From: Paenibacillus fonticola DSM 21315
Lineage (GTDB): Bacteria; Bacillota; Bacilli; Paenibacillales; Paenibacillaceae
NCBI RefSeq assembly: GCF_000381905.1
Contig: NZ_KB907261.1
Coordinates: forward strand, 1-64,000
DNA length: 64,000 nucleotides
Direction: 5' to 3'
Shown here: piece by piece, positions 15,907-25,098 of the stretch
Numbering within the stretch: the first letter of the stretch is position 1
How the letters are laid out: each line of letters opens with the position of its first letter
The notes under the pieces: generated by a model
Told to the model about the DNA's origin: nothing
Databases searched by the model: none
Seen by the model: only the letters and a program-made list of their open reading frames with translations
Program-made: the position numbers and the translations under genes

Positions 15907-18153
15907 ATGAAGCATTATCAAACTAGCAGACTCAATGAAGCTATCGATGTTAGCATTCCCTTTCATCAGTCCGATACACTGAACTTTATGGGCGATCAGG
16001 TCACCGGCTTTGATCCGCAAACGAGAAACGGCCGGATCAAATGGCTGCGCTCTACCCGCAAGCCGAGGCTTGCGTTCAACCAATACGATTTCTTTATTGA
16101 ACCTACTCAATCTTGGGAGTTCCCGGTAGAGTATCCGGAGTCTCCTGAAATGCCTTTTGATATTTCTTTTGTTACACCAAGAACAGCGCGTATTCGCATA
16201 CAAACTCGGAGAAAAGTTGCCAAAGAACAGCCTTCTCTCATGATATCAGGAGAAATTAACGAGGATTCGACATGGACATCGGCTGCAAAGACCGATGATG
16301 GCTATGTATGGGAAAGCCAATACGGAAAGGTCGAGCTTGGGCTTCATCCTTTCCACCTGACTTTTAAAGACGCGAACGGAAAAGTGCTGACGCAAACCTG
16401 GCATCATCAAGATACCTTCAGTTTGCAAAATATGTACCCTGTCCCATTCTCATTTGCCCGTTCGATTCAAGATATGTCCCATAAAATCGCAGCTACCTTC
16501 AGCCTGGCGCCAGGCGAGAAAATTTATGGTACCGGCGAATCCTTCACCGGATTAAATAAGCGCGGCCAGCGCATCGACCTGTGGACCCGCGACTCGCTCA
16601 GCGTACAGACTGGCGATATGTACAAGCCGATTCCTTTCTTCCTGAGCAGCAGGCAGTACGGCATGTTTATCCATTCCACAGCGCCAATCACGCTCGATAT
16701 CGGCAAAGAGTACGATGCGGCCAATACGATTTACATGGATGACGACAGTATGGATCTCTTCTTCTTCTTCGGCGATCCGAAAGAAGTGCTGAGCGAATAT
16801 ACGGCATTGACCGGCAAAAGCCCGGTACCGCCATTATGGTCCTTTGGCCTGTGGATGAGCCGGATTACGTATGATTCGGAGGCACAGACCCGGGAAGTTG
16901 CTCAGAAGCTGCAGGAGCACCAAATCCCATGCGACGTCATTCATCTCGATACAGGGTGGTTTGAAGAGGATTGGCGCTGTGATTACGAATTTTCCCATAC
17001 CCGGTTCGACGATCCGCGGAAAATGATCGAAGATTTGCGCAAGCAGGGACTTCGCGTCAGCCTATGGCAAATTCCTTATTTCACACCGACGAACCGCTAC
17101 TTCCAGGAGCTGATCGATAGAGGGCTTGTCGTTACCGATCCAGACGGAAACCTGCCGACAGAGGATGCAATTCTGGACTTCAGTAATCCGGAAACCGTAG
17201 CCTGGTATCAGGAAAAAATCGCCGAGCTGCTTGAAATGGGCGTAAGCGCCATTAAAGCGGACTTTGGCGAAGGCGCACCAATCTTTGGACGGTTCCATTC
17301 CGGCCAAAGCGGCCGATTGGAGCATAATTTGTACCCGCTCCGCTACAACAAAGCCGTTGCCGATGTGACCGAGCGCGTCAACGGAGAGAGTATCATTTGG
17401 GCACGCAGCGCCTGGGCCGGCAGCCAGCGCTACCCGATCCATTGGGGCGGCGATACGGAGAACACCGATTCCGCCATGCTGGCTTGCTTGAGAGCAGCCC
17501 TTTCGATCGGTCTGAGCGGCTTCACTTATTGGAGCCATGATATCGGCGGATTCGTGAAGGAAAGCCCTGAAGCTCTATATCGCCGCTGGATGCCTTTTGG
17601 CATGCTGACCTCCCACAGCCGCTGCCATGGTGCCCCTCCGAAGGAGCCTTGGGCTTACAGCGAATCGTTCATGAACGATTTCCGCGCTGCGGCCGAAATG
17701 AAATACAAGCTGATGCCTTACATTTATACGCAGGCCTATTTGAGTTCAGAGGCTGGCCATCCGCTGCTGAGAGCGATGTTCCTGGAGTTTCCGGAGGACC
17801 CGACCTGCTGGATGATCGAGGATCAATATCTCTTCGGCTCCGACATTCTCGTCGCGCCATTGTTCGAAGAAACCGATCATCGCACCGTCTACTTGCCGCA
17901 AGGACAATGGGTGGATTATCAGACTGGAGCGGTATATGAAGGACAGCAATGGTTAACGATCCAGGCCGGTCAAATTCCGATCATTATGCTCGTTCGGGCT
18001 GGCGCTGCGATCCCGCATGTAGAGGCTGCGCTGACGACGGACCATATCGATTGGGAACAAGTAAGCTTCACAGCCTACACGGCTGACGGAATCACAGAAG
18101 GATCAGGCAAATTCTATCATCCGCTTCGTAAGGAATGGATAGAAATCAAGTAG
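15907..18153 (+). CDS. yicI: GH31 alpha-xylosidase (YicI-like)
   Basis: 748 residues. An N-terminal beta-sandwich (about 1-330) precedes the TIM barrel. The catalytic nucleophile is the Asp in AIKADFGEGAP and the acid/base region is WARSAWAGSQRYPIHWGGD. KADFGE with an upstream CDVIHLDTGWF strand is the YicI-type arrangement, which distinguishes alpha-xylosidases from alpha-glucosidases (usually WxDMNE); specificity remains a prediction. There is no signal peptide, so it acts on sugars brought in by the importer encoded upstream. Start ATG 15907 is chosen over GTG 15895 because AGGTGGGG lies about 5 nt upstream. It is the last gene of the operon. Confidence 0.9.
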   Translation: MKHYQTSRLNEAIDVSIPFHQSDTLNFMGDQVTGFDPQTRNGRIKWLRSTRKPRLAFNQYDFFIEPTQSWEFPVEYPESPEMPFDISFVTPRTARIRIQTRRKVAKEQPSLMISGEINEDSTWTSAAKTDDGYVWESQYGKVELGLHPFHLTFKDANGKVLTQTWHHQDTFSLQNMYPVPFSFARSIQDMSHKIAATFSLAPGEKIYGTGESFTGLNKRGQRIDLWTRDSLSVQTGDMYKPIPFFLSSRQYGMFIHSTAPITLDIGKEYDAANTIYMDDDSMDLFFFFGDPKEVLSEYTALTGKSPVPPLWSFGLWMSRITYDSEAQTREVAQKLQEHQIPCDVIHLDTGWFEEDWRCDYEFSHTRFDDPRKMIEDLRKQGLRVSLWQIPYFTPTNRYFQELIDRGLVVTDPDGNLPTEDAILDFSNPETVAWYQEKIAELLEMGVSAIKADFGEGAPIFGRFHSGQSGRLEHNLYPLRYNKAVADVTERVNGESIIWARSAWAGSQRYPIHWGGDTENTDSAMLACLRAALSIGLSGFTYWSHDIGGFVKESPEALYRRWMPFGMLTSHSRCHGAPPKEPWAYSESFMNDFRAAAEMKYKLMPYIYTQAYLSSEAGHPLLRAMFLEFPEDPTCWMIEDQYLFGSDILVAPLFEETDHRTVYLPQGQWVDYQTGAVYEGQQWLTIQAGQIPIIMLVRAGAAIPHVEAALTTDHIDWEQVSFTAYTADGITEGSGKFYHPLRKEWIEIK

Positions 18154-18161
18154 ATTAGAAG

Positions 18162-18232
18162 AAATCCCCTCACGATCTACAGTAACAACGTCCATGGGCA
18201 TGGATTAATTACTGCGGATCGGAGGGGATTTT
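18162..18232 (+). terminator. Terminator-like hairpin after the GH31 gene
   Basis: AAATCCCCTC-ACGATC (18163-18176) pairs with GATC-GGAGGGGATTTT (18217-18232) with one bulge; the ~40-nt loop contains a smaller palindrome (CCATGGGCATGG). A short T run ends the stem. It probably ends the sugar operon. Confidence 0.55.
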
Positions 18233-18267
18233 AATAGCTAGCATATCTGATTACTTCGCAAACAATG

Positions 18268-18433
18268 ATGACCGATCGTCGTCACGGCTTCAGACTTGAC
18301 AAAACGGTCATTTTAACACTTTGCCTTCTCTCCTTTCACCATCACGGGTATTCCGCTTACTTTCATCGACTCCTTAGGCGCGGCAGCAGCGGATACAGAC
18401 GATAACGGAGCAAACAAACCGCAATTAAAGTAA
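18268..18433 (+). pseudogene. Possible remnant of a small exported protein
   Basis: From ATG 18268 a signal-peptide-like stretch (MTDRRHGFRLDKTVILTLCL) is readable. It then continues in a different frame as ITGIPLTFIDSLGAAAADTD up to a TAA at 18431-18433. The two halves together resemble an exported protein's N-terminus broken by a frameshift. No ribosome binding site is seen and the family is not recognised. The 208-bp interval before the minus-strand gene at 18441 holds nothing else I can support. Confidence 0.22.
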
Positions 18434-18440
18434 TACCATT

Positions 18441-19118
18441 CTAATTCTTTTTTCGAATATACAGCAGATATGTTAAATTCACTGAAACCAGTACCAGACT
18501 CATTACAATGATAGAGAACAACTGAGAATGATCTGAAAGCAAGGAATATACAGTTGCCAACCCAATAGCTAATATAATTACCCAGTTTATAAAATGGTAA
18601 GCTTTATACAGTCCTTGCAGCATAATATGCTTCTCACCGTCATCTGCTATTTCTAACAGCATCTCCGAGTAATTAGCATCTGTTGCATCTGGAATGCTGC
18701 GGTGGGGATATACCAGTCTCATTAAATTCATCAAACCGCCTGAAAATAAGAAGGTGATCAGTAGGGAGACGACAGACAAAATAATGAGCACCATGTTCCC
18801 TGTCATAATGATTGAGATGCATAGCGACATAATAGAGAGCGTCAGGCTGATCTGAATGAAAATAGAATAGTCTGTAAATTTCTTGTATTTAATAGAGTCG
18901 ATCTCATCCTCTTCATCGCCTGTAACTTCTTTGTTATTCAACTTCTTCACTTGACTATACATAGCTCCGCTTAATACAAACATCAATGCAATAATGGCCA
19001 GCATCCCGATGATGATAACTTGGGCATACTCGGAATTAAGCCGGTCCGTATTGTAAATCAGCAGCACTGATATTAATCCCGTGACCCCTCCGAACCATAA
19101 GCTTCTAAAAATCTTCAT
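18441..19118 (-). CDS. DUF3169-like membrane protein
   Basis: 225 residues from ATG 19118, with five or six predicted helices: a pair near residues 7-60, a pair in the middle (SLTLSIMSLCISIIMTGNMV and a following helix), and a pair at the C-terminus (INWVIILAIGLATVYSLL, then LFSIIVMSLVLVSVNLTYLL). This resembles DUF3169, a Bacillales family of unknown function. GAGGAGG lies 12 nt before ATG 19118; another ATG at 19130 abuts it. It is encoded 4 bp after the stop of a small Xre regulator, an arrangement often seen for membrane proteins controlled by such regulators. Confidence 0.65.
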   Translation of the reverse strand: MKIFRSLWFGGVTGLISVLLIYNTDRLNSEYAQVIIIGMLAIIALMFVLSGAMYSQVKKLNNKEVTGDEEDEIDSIKYKKFTDYSIFIQISLTLSIMSLCISIIMTGNMVLIILSVVSLLITFLFSGGLMNLMRLVYPHRSIPDATDANYSEMLLEIADDGEKHIMLQGLYKAYHFINWVIILAIGLATVYSLLSDHSQLFSIIVMSLVLVSVNLTYLLYIRKKN

Positions 19119-19122
19119 CCCT

Positions 19123-19326
19123 TTATTCATCCTCCTCAATAATAAATATATCCTCGACAGGTTCTTGAAAAATCCGTGCAATCCGGACAGCTATAAGTAA
19201 CGAAGGAATAAATTCTTCCCGTTCAATTAAACTAATGGTTTGTCTGGATACTTTGGCCAATTTGGCAAGTTCAGTCTGGTTCAATCCATCACGCGCACGA
19301 AGCTCCTTCAGACGACTTTTCAACAT
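19123..19326 (-). CDS. Small Xre/Cro-type HTH regulator
   Basis: 67 residues that are almost entirely one HTH_3 domain: RLKELRARDGLNQTELAKLA, then VSRQTISLIEREEFIPSL, and an acidic tail. This matches the small YozG/PBSX-repressor-like regulators that pair with a membrane protein gene. ATG 19326 is preceded by AAGGAGG at 7 nt; the in-frame GTG at 19332 overlaps that site. It probably autoregulates through the phased repeats upstream. Confidence 0.88.
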   Translation of the reverse strand: MLKSRLKELRARDGLNQTELAKLAKVSRQTISLIEREEFIPSLLIAVRIARIFQEPVEDIFIIEEDE

Positions 19327-19346
19327 CCCCACCTCCTTATGAACTT

Positions 19347-19375
19347 ATTGTAAAGTATATTTATTATTTTGACAA
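19347..19375 (-). promoter_or_regulatory. Promoter of the Xre/DUF3169 operon
   Basis: On the minus strand TTGTCA (19370-19375) and TACAAT (19347-19352) are separated by exactly 17 bp, about 20 nt upstream of the start codon. One TATATT operator unit lies in its spacer and a second directly upstream of the -35. Confidence 0.65.
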
Positions 19376-19403
19376 GTATATTGGTCAAAGTTAAAGGTAT
19401 ATT
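19356..19403. promoter_or_regulatory. Three TATATT operator units phased at 21 bp
   Basis: TATATT occurs at 19356-19361, 19377-19382 and 19398-19403, exactly 21 bp apart (two helical turns). The units are preceded by AAG, AAG and AGG. They overlap the promoter of the Xre gene, so they are good candidates for the binding sites of its product. Direct repeats on one DNA face suggest cooperative binding. Confidence 0.5.
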
Positions 19404-19514
19404 TGTCATTTTAGTTATTATACTCGTATCTATTTGATGACTCAGGAACCTAGACTCAGTCATTAATAACAGACAAGACAACAAGACCTCGCCCGTTATC
19501 CTATAAGAACAACG

Positions 19515-19541
19515 GGAAAAAGACGAGCTTTAGCTCGCCTC
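19515..19541 (-). terminator. Terminator of the dgt gene
   Basis: On the minus strand GGCGAGCT pairs with AGCTCGTC across a 2-nt loop and is followed by TTTTT. It lies about 35 bp after the dGTPase stop. Confidence 0.7.
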
Positions 19542-19574
19542 TGTCTTCTACTCTTGATTGGGATGAATCCCGCT

Positions 19575-20984
19575 TTAATCCATGTCATAGATCGTACCGA
19601 CTTTAAGTCCATAAAGCTCGTTGTAAATTTTCTCGGCGTACGCATCCGTCATACCGGCAATATAGTCAATGATCATGTGCTCCCACGTCCAGATCGGCTG
19701 CTGCTGCTGCTGGTCACGGTCGAAACGGCGCAGCCAATCTCCCGGTATGATCGATTTGGAGGTGACCGGATCAACAAAAGCGTCCCACAATCGCTTAATC
19801 ACCCATGCGCTGCGTTTTTGCAGCCGCTGTACTCTGAGATCACGGATCATCGTTACCCAGGCAAAGCTTTTCAGCACGCTTACCGTACGCAGCATATCCT
19901 CATCCTCACGCTCCTCCTGAACGAACGTTACCTTCTGCCAGCCTTCTTCTTCAATCACGCCCAGACTGCCGACAAACAGGCTGACCCAATGGGCTTTGAC
20001 CTCTCTTCGAGTACGGGATGGGTCATAATCGCAGATCGGCAGTTTGGTTTTCCAAATGTTCAAAAAGGAAGTCAGTACTTCCTCTACTTTGATCTGAATC
20101 TGCTCTGGAGTCCAATACTTCCAGAATGCATCCTCCAGCGTCAGAACCTTATCGACAATCAACCGCTGGATGTTCGAATCAAACAGAAAATGCTCATGAA
20201 CCTCAATTTTTCCGGCTTTGATCCCATCCTCTAAATCGTGCGCCGAATAAGCAATGTCATCGCATAAATCCATGAGCTGCGCTTCAAACGTTCTTTTGCC
20301 CGGCGGTATGCTCCAACGGCTGCGAATCTCGGAAATGTATTCCCATTCATGCCGGTATAGTCCTTTTTTGTTCACCGTTCCCGGAAAAGGATATTTATTC
20401 GTTCCGAGCAGAACCGCATCAGATAAGTTCAGGCCGTCGAGGTTCTCTCGCTTCTCTAAAAACAACATAAGCCGAAAGTTGTGCGCATTGCCTTCAAAAT
20501 GCTCATATTTGTCCCGCAAGGCCGCCCGTACTTTCTCCGTCTGATCAGCCGAAGCAGTCTGCCCTTTTAGCGCTTCTCTCGTCTTGTCCTCGATCAAGTT
20601 TTCCAAAATGCCGTCCAGCACCTCTTCCCCCTTATGGCCGAAGGGCGGGTGACCGAAGTCATGACAGATCGCGGCGCATTCCACAACTTCAGGATCAATG
20701 ATGAGCCCGGGGTGCTCCGCATTCTCCGTAGCGACAGCCGGATAGGTCCGAAGAAGACTGCGTGCCGCTTCACGGGCAATTTGAGCGACCTCCAGGGAGT
20801 GTGTCAGCCTTGTCCGATAATAATCACCGGTGCCCGCTCCAAAAACCTGCGATTTCCCCTGCAGCCGCCGAAAGGTTGGAGAGTGAATGAGACGGGAATA
20901 ATCACGCTCAAAAGTCGCCCGATTGGTCTCATATCCAGTCTGATCAGGAAACTGCCGATGCTGTCTTAATTGCTGAATGTTCAT
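19575..20984 (-). CDS. dgt: Deoxyguanosinetriphosphate triphosphohydrolase (dGTPase)
   Basis: 469 residues. The HD-domain metal ligands are visible in RLTHSLEVAQIAR and AICHDFGHPPFGHKGEE; the N-terminal SRLIHSPTFRRLQGKSQVF is the Dgt family signature. The enzyme cleaves dGTP to deoxyguanosine and triphosphate and so affects dNTP pools. ATG 20984 has AAAGGAGA 9 nt upstream; an in-frame GTG at 20993 abuts that site. It is a single-gene unit with its own terminator. About 280 bp of mostly featureless sequence and another terminator separate it from the TetR gene. Confidence 0.92.
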   Translation of the reverse strand: MNIQQLRQHRQFPDQTGYETNRATFERDYSRLIHSPTFRRLQGKSQVFGAGTGDYYRTRLTHSLEVAQIAREAARSLLRTYPAVATENAEHPGLIIDPEVVECAAICHDFGHPPFGHKGEEVLDGILENLIEDKTREALKGQTASADQTEKVRAALRDKYEHFEGNAHNFRLMLFLEKRENLDGLNLSDAVLLGTNKYPFPGTVNKKGLYRHEWEYISEIRSRWSIPPGKRTFEAQLMDLCDDIAYSAHDLEDGIKAGKIEVHEHFLFDSNIQRLIVDKVLTLEDAFWKYWTPEQIQIKVEEVLTSFLNIWKTKLPICDYDPSRTRREVKAHWVSLFVGSLGVIEEEGWQKVTFVQEEREDEDMLRTVSVLKSFAWVTMIRDLRVQRLQKRSAWVIKRLWDAFVDPVTSKSIIPGDWLRRFDRDQQQQQPIWTWEHMIIDYIAGMTDAYAEKIYNELYGLKVGTIYDMD

Positions 20985-21108
20985 TCTCTGCACTCTCCTT
21001 TATTCTGTACTTTATGATATTGTATCCGCCAGAGTGAGGAATATAAAGCGCCTATGAATTTTTGTATAGAAAGAGCAACATCAAAACGATATCATAGTAG
21101 GTAGGAGT

Positions 21109-21149
21109 TAAAAAGCGACCGATCCCTGGAACCAGGAAATCGATCGCTT
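21109..21149 (-). terminator. Terminator downstream of the TetR gene
   Basis: On the minus strand AGCGATCGAT and ATCGGTCGCT form the outer stem, CCTGG and CCAGG an inner one, and TTTTT follows. It is about 125 bp beyond the TetR stop. The space between (21150-21272) has no gene that I can support. Confidence 0.65.
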
Positions 21150-21272
21150 CGTCGCTTGTTCTTCTGCTGTATTAACCATTTGCAAGTTCGTTACGTTATT
21201 AAAGTAATGTAATAAAGGAGTACAGCTATAACAATGTAAACGAGTAAAGTGCAGATATAAAACAAAAACGTC

Positions 21273-21875
21273 CTACGACGTCAAGCGATAATTGCTCTGA
21301 CTTAGCATTTTTACATGAGCAATGGCAGCAGGCATAATTTCCTCGAATGTCAACCGATCTTGAATATAGAATGATATGAACCCATGAATTCCCAAAAACA
21401 AGCTTAGTGGAAATGCCTGGTTATCTTCCATCGGATGTCTTTCTTGCTTCAGAAATTTTCTGACGATCGATTCGAATATATCGAAGCATTTCGCCTGCTC
21501 ACTGCGGCAATAGGCCAATATTTCTTCATCCCGAAGCATAAACATAATCTCATATTGATGCGGATGCTCAAGACCAAATTTGATAAATTCAAGCATCAGC
21601 TGCTCAATTTTGGTCAGCCCTTCTACAGCTGGAGATTTCGTTACCTGGGTGCACAACTGGATCAGATGATTGAAGTCCTGTACCACAATCGCGTAGAACA
21701 GTTCCGCTTTTTCTTTGAAATGATAGTAAAGGGAACCATGACTATATCCCAAATGCTGGCCGATACTCCTCATCGAAATTCCCCGGTAGCCCTTGGTAAT
21801 GAACAAATGTCTGGCTGCATCCATTATTCTTTCTCTCGACAACTCCTGCTCTACTGCTCTTCTTGCCATAGGCAT
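21273..21875 (-). CDS. TetR/AcrR-family regulator
   Basis: 200 residues. The N-terminal HTH is RIMDAARHLFITKGYRGISM followed by GHSYGSLYYHFK-type recognition (actually LGYSHGSLYYHFKEKAELF). The C-terminal domain is a helical ligand pocket of the TetR_C kind. Its ATG shares one base with the TAA of the upstream YvyE gene (TAATG), so the two are translationally coupled. ATG 21869, two codons further, is an alternative start. Its ligand and targets are unknown, and no efflux gene is adjacent. Confidence 0.88.
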   Translation of the reverse strand: MPMARRAVEQELSRERIMDAARHLFITKGYRGISMRSIGQHLGYSHGSLYYHFKEKAELFYAIVVQDFNHLIQLCTQVTKSPAVEGLTKIEQLMLEFIKFGLEHPHQYEIMFMLRDEEILAYCRSEQAKCFDIFESIVRKFLKQERHPMEDNQAFPLSLFLGIHGFISFYIQDRLTFEEIMPAAIAHVKMLSQSNYRLTS

Positions 21876-22507
21876 TATTCCCCTTCAATAAAGTAAACCT
21901 TATTACCTTCCGTTAATACGACCTGCCCTTGAGTTAAATCGATCAGCCAAGCCTTAAAAGCTTCAGCCTCGCTCTCCAGCGGCAAACATAACAATGTGAC
22001 GTTATCCGCAAAAGCGGTCTCCCCCGTCCGGATTTCCCGGTTTCTCAACTCATTTTCGACCTTGCCCAGCCACGTATAGTCAAGCTCGGCAAATACTTCG
22101 CGATGAAGCACGCGGGTGATGACTTCCCCTGCCTCGGTCGCCGCAACCGCACCGTCTGTATAAGCCCGGATCAATCCGCCCGCCCCAAGCATAATGCCCC
22201 CGAAATATCGCGTCACTACGATAGCTACATTTTTGAGGCCCTGCTGTCTAATCACTTCCAGAATTGGTTTGCCGGCCGTTCCGCTCGGTTCTCCGTCATC
22301 CGACTGCTTTTGAATTTCATCCCGCTCCCCGATCATATAGGCGGAACAGTTGTGAGTAGCGTTCCAGTGTTTTTTCTTGATTTCTTCAATAAACTCTATC
22401 GCCTCAGAATCACTTTCTACCGGCTTGATATGTCCGATAAATCGCGATTTCTTAATGACGATTTCCTTCTCTCCGGCTCCGCGAACCGTCTTATAACGCT
22501 CTAGCAT
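21875..22507 (-). CDS. yvyE: YvyE/YigZ (IMPACT) family protein
   Basis: 210 residues. The N-terminal UPF0029 domain shows SRFIGHIKPVES, HNCSAY, DDGEPSGTAGKPILEVI and VTRYFGGIMLGAGGLIRAY, all hallmarks of the IMPACT/YigZ family; the C-terminal ferredoxin-like DUF1949 domain follows. The family is linked to translation regulation in eukaryotes; the bacterial role is not settled. It is upstream of and coupled to the TetR gene. A GC-rich hairpin (GAAGCAG/CTGCTTC, about 22530-22570) lies in the 130 bp between it and pgi; no T run follows, so termination there is doubtful. Confidence 0.9.
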   Translation of the reverse strand: MLERYKTVRGAGEKEIVIKKSRFIGHIKPVESDSEAIEFIEEIKKKHWNATHNCSAYMIGERDEIQKQSDDGEPSGTAGKPILEVIRQQGLKNVAIVVTRYFGGIMLGAGGLIRAYTDGAVAATEAGEVITRVLHREVFAELDYTWLGKVENELRNREIRTGETAFADNVTLLCLPLESEAEAFKAWLIDLTQGQVVLTEGNKVYFIEGE

Positions 22508-22637
22508 ATTACATCATCCTTATGGAATGTGCCAAGAAGCAGCTCAACCGGGGATAATCCGGCGAACTGCTTCCCTGGCGCTGATATCTTCTGTCTTAAA
22601 CGCTGCTGATTCTTGTCCTTGGAAATTACTTAAGGTG

Positions 22638-23993
22638 TTATTCGGACAATCTTGCTTCCAGTTCTGCTTTTTCTTTCTCGAAGCCAGGCTTGCCGAGCAA
22701 TGCAAACATATTTTTCTTGTAGGCTTCAACACCCGGCTGGTCAAACGGGTTTACTCCGAGTAAATAGCCGCTGATGCCACAAGCTTTTTCAAAGAAATAA
22801 ACGAGGTAGCCGAAGGAATACGGCGTCAAATCCGGTACGTTAACGATCAAGTTAGGAACTTGCCCGTCCGTATGAGCGAGCAGCGTACCTTGAAACGCCT
22901 TCTTATTCACGAAATCCAGCGTCTTGCCGGCAAGGAAGTTCAAGCCGTCCAGGTCGGCAGGATCGGATTCAATCGTAATATGGCTAGGTACCTCTGTTAC
23001 CTGAATAACCGTTTCGAAAATGTTCCGGTTCCCCTCTTGAATAAACTGCCCCATCGAGTGAAGGTCTGTACTGAAATCTACCGATGCCGGGTAAATGCCT
23101 TTATAGTCTTTCCCTTCGCTCTCGCCGAACAGTTGCTTCCACCATTCGGACACATAGTGCAGAGACGGCTCATAATTCACGAGAATTTCTGTCACTTTAC
23201 CCTTGCGGTACAATGCGTTGCGCACTGCCGCATATTGATAGCTGGCGTTCTCAGCCAAGTTAGGATTGCTGAATTCCTTGGCAGCCTCGGCAGCGCCCTG
23301 CATCATTTCCTCAATGTTGATGCCTGCCGCAGCAATTGGCAGAAGGCCTACAGCTGTAAGTACGGAATAACGTCCGCCGACGTCGTCCGGAATAACAAAG
23401 CTCTCGTAGCCTTCCTCTGTGGCGAGCTTCTTAAGAGCGCCTTTCTCGCGGTCGGTTGTAGCGTAAATGCGTTTACGAGCTTCTTCCTTGCCGTATTTCT
23501 TCTCAAGCGCTGCACGGAAAATGCGGAATGCAATCGCCGGCTCCGTCGTTGTACCCGATTTGGAAATGACGTTAACCGAGAAATCCTTGCCTTCAATCAG
23601 GTCAAGCAGATGATTTACATATGTGGAGCTAATATTGTTACCGGCAAAATAAATTTCCGGAGTTTTGCGTTTATCTTTCGGAAGCAAATTGTAAAAAGAG
23701 TGTGACAACGATTCAATCGCTGCGCGTGCGCCAAGATAGGAACCGCCGATTCCAATAACGATGAGCACGTCGGAATCGCTCTGAATTTTGGCAGCAGCTT
23801 TCTGAATGCGGCTAAATTCTTCTTTATCATACTCTGAAGGCAGATTGATCCACCCGAGATAGTCCGAACCTGCTCCTGTACCGTTATGTAACTGTTCATG
23901 AGCTAAACGCACTGACTCCGTCAAATAATCGATTTCGTGCTGCCCTACGAACTCCAGAGCTTTGCTGTAATCAAAAGTGACTTTTTTAGACAT
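22638..23993 (-). CDS. pgi: Glucose-6-phosphate isomerase
   Basis: 451 residues, the size of the Bacillus enzyme. It shows the SIS-type phosphosugar folds: [29 protein letters not shown] and [16 protein letters not shown], plus the C-terminal catalytic Lys region ([13 protein letters not shown]). It interconverts glucose-6-phosphate and fructose-6-phosphate in glycolysis. ATG 23993 has a GGAGGAATGATTT leader (ribosome binding site about 8 nt away). Its promoter is in the 166-bp divergent gap shared with the dehydrogenase gene, but I see no convincing hexamers. Confidence 0.95.
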   Translation of the reverse strand: MSKKVTFDYSKALEFVGQHEIDYLTESVRLAHEQLHNGTGAGSDYLGWINLPSEYDKEEFSRIQKAAAKIQSDSDVLIVIGIGGSYLGARAAIESLSHSFYNLLPKDKRKTPEIYFAGNNISSTYVNHLLDLIEGKDFSVNVISKSGTTTEPAIAFRIFRAALEKKYGKEEARKRIYATTDREKGALKKLATEEGYESFVIPDDVGGRYSVLTAVGLLPIAAAGINIEEMMQGAAEAAKEFSNPNLAENASYQYAAVRNALYRKGKVTEILVNYEPSLHYVSEWWKQLFGESEGKDYKGIYPASVDFSTDLHSMGQFIQEGNRNIFETVIQVTEVPSHITIESDPADLDGLNFLAGKTLDFVNKKAFQGTLLAHTDGQVPNLIVNVPDLTPYSFGYLVYFFEKACGISGYLLGVNPFDQPGVEAYKKNMFALLGKPGFEKEKAELEARLSE

Positions 23994-24168
23994 GGTAAAT
24001 CATTCCTCCGTCTATACAATATTGTTTCTATCTCACTGCCCTATCCACAATTAACTTACACCTAGGATACTGTAAATTCCCAGTGAAGACAAGGCATAAT
24101 ATGCAGTATTCCTATAGTCGTGTTAAAATAATTAAATGCTGTTCAATTCATTATAGAAGGTGATCATA

Positions 24169-25065
24169 ATGAAAAAAGTCGGATTTATCGGCCTTGGAAC
24201 GATGGGAGCTCCCATGGCTGCAAATTTGTTGAAACAAGGATACCAGGTTACCGTGTTTAACCGTACGGCGGAGAAGGCTCAACCGCTCATACAGCAAGGA
24301 GCTGCTCTCGCAGCCACTCCGAAGGAGGCGGCTCAGGCTGCCGACACCGTAATTACAATGGTCAGCGACGACGCCTCAATTGCCGCTGTTTACGACGGTG
24401 AGGAAGGCCTTCTGCAGGGACTGCGACCAGGCAGCACCGTCATTGACTGCAGCACAATCTCTCCCGCGCTTGTTCATAGATTGGCCAGCGACATTGCCCG
24501 GCTCGGCGGACAGTTCCTCGACGCTCCCGTTACTGGCAGTTCCCCGGCCGCTCATGCCGGCACGCTCGTATTCATGATCGGCGGATCAGCCGAGGCGCTG
24601 GCCGGGCAGCGGGATATTTTCGAGACGATGGGTCAGAAAATACTCCATATGGGCCCTAACGGAAGCGGAGCCGTCGCCAAGCTGGCGCACAACACGATCG
24701 TCGGCATCAACAACCTCGCTCTGGCCGAGGGCTTTGCCATCGCCGCCAAATCGGGACTGCCTGCCGACCTCTTCCTTGAGCTCGTCCAGAACGGCTCGGC
24801 TGGCAGCAAGCAAGCGGAATTGAAGGGACGTAAAATCATCGAGCATGACTTTACTAACCAATTCTCCCTCTCGCTAATGCTCAAAGATCTGAAGCTCGCC
24901 TCCTCGCTGACGGATAGCGCCGGCATCCCCGCCCCGATGCTGAACGCGGCCAAAAGCCTGTTCCAGGCCGGCCAGACCGAGGGCTTCGGCGACGAGGACC
25001 TCTCCTCCGTCGTCAAGCTCTACGAGGCCTGGATCGGCCGAACGGTCGGCGGCGAAGAGCTGTAG
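24169..25065 (+). CDS. Beta-hydroxyacid dehydrogenase (3-hydroxyisobutyrate dehydrogenase family)
   Basis: 298 residues. The N-terminal Rossmann fold opens with KVGFIGLGTMGAPMAANLLK; the substrate loop is DAPVTGSSPAAHAGTL, and the catalytic Lys lies in GAVAKLAHNTIVG. This family includes 3-hydroxyisobutyrate, tartronate semialdehyde and glyoxylate reductases; the exact substrate cannot be assigned. AGAAGGTGAT, a near-perfect ribosome binding site, lies 4 nt from ATG 24169, so the in-frame GTG at 24160 is rejected. The 3' third is more GC-rich than the 5' part, and the 64-bp minisatellite follows within 35 bp of the stop. Confidence 0.9.
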   Translation: MKKVGFIGLGTMGAPMAANLLKQGYQVTVFNRTAEKAQPLIQQGAALAATPKEAAQAADTVITMVSDDASIAAVYDGEEGLLQGLRPGSTVIDCSTISPALVHRLASDIARLGGQFLDAPVTGSSPAAHAGTLVFMIGGSAEALAGQRDIFETMGQKILHMGPNGSGAVAKLAHNTIVGINNLALAEGFAIAAKSGLPADLFLELVQNGSAGSKQAELKGRKIIEHDFTNQFSLSLMLKDLKLASSLTDSAGIPAPMLNAAKSLFQAGQTEGFGDEDLSSVVKLYEAWIGRTVGGEEL

Positions 25066-25098
25066 CCGACCGTCTGGCTTTGGCTGCGCAGGCGTCCA

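Noticed and set aside
22860..23705. A 281-codon plus-strand ORF within pgi
   Set aside because: It is antisense to a full-length glycolytic gene, with no domain evidence.
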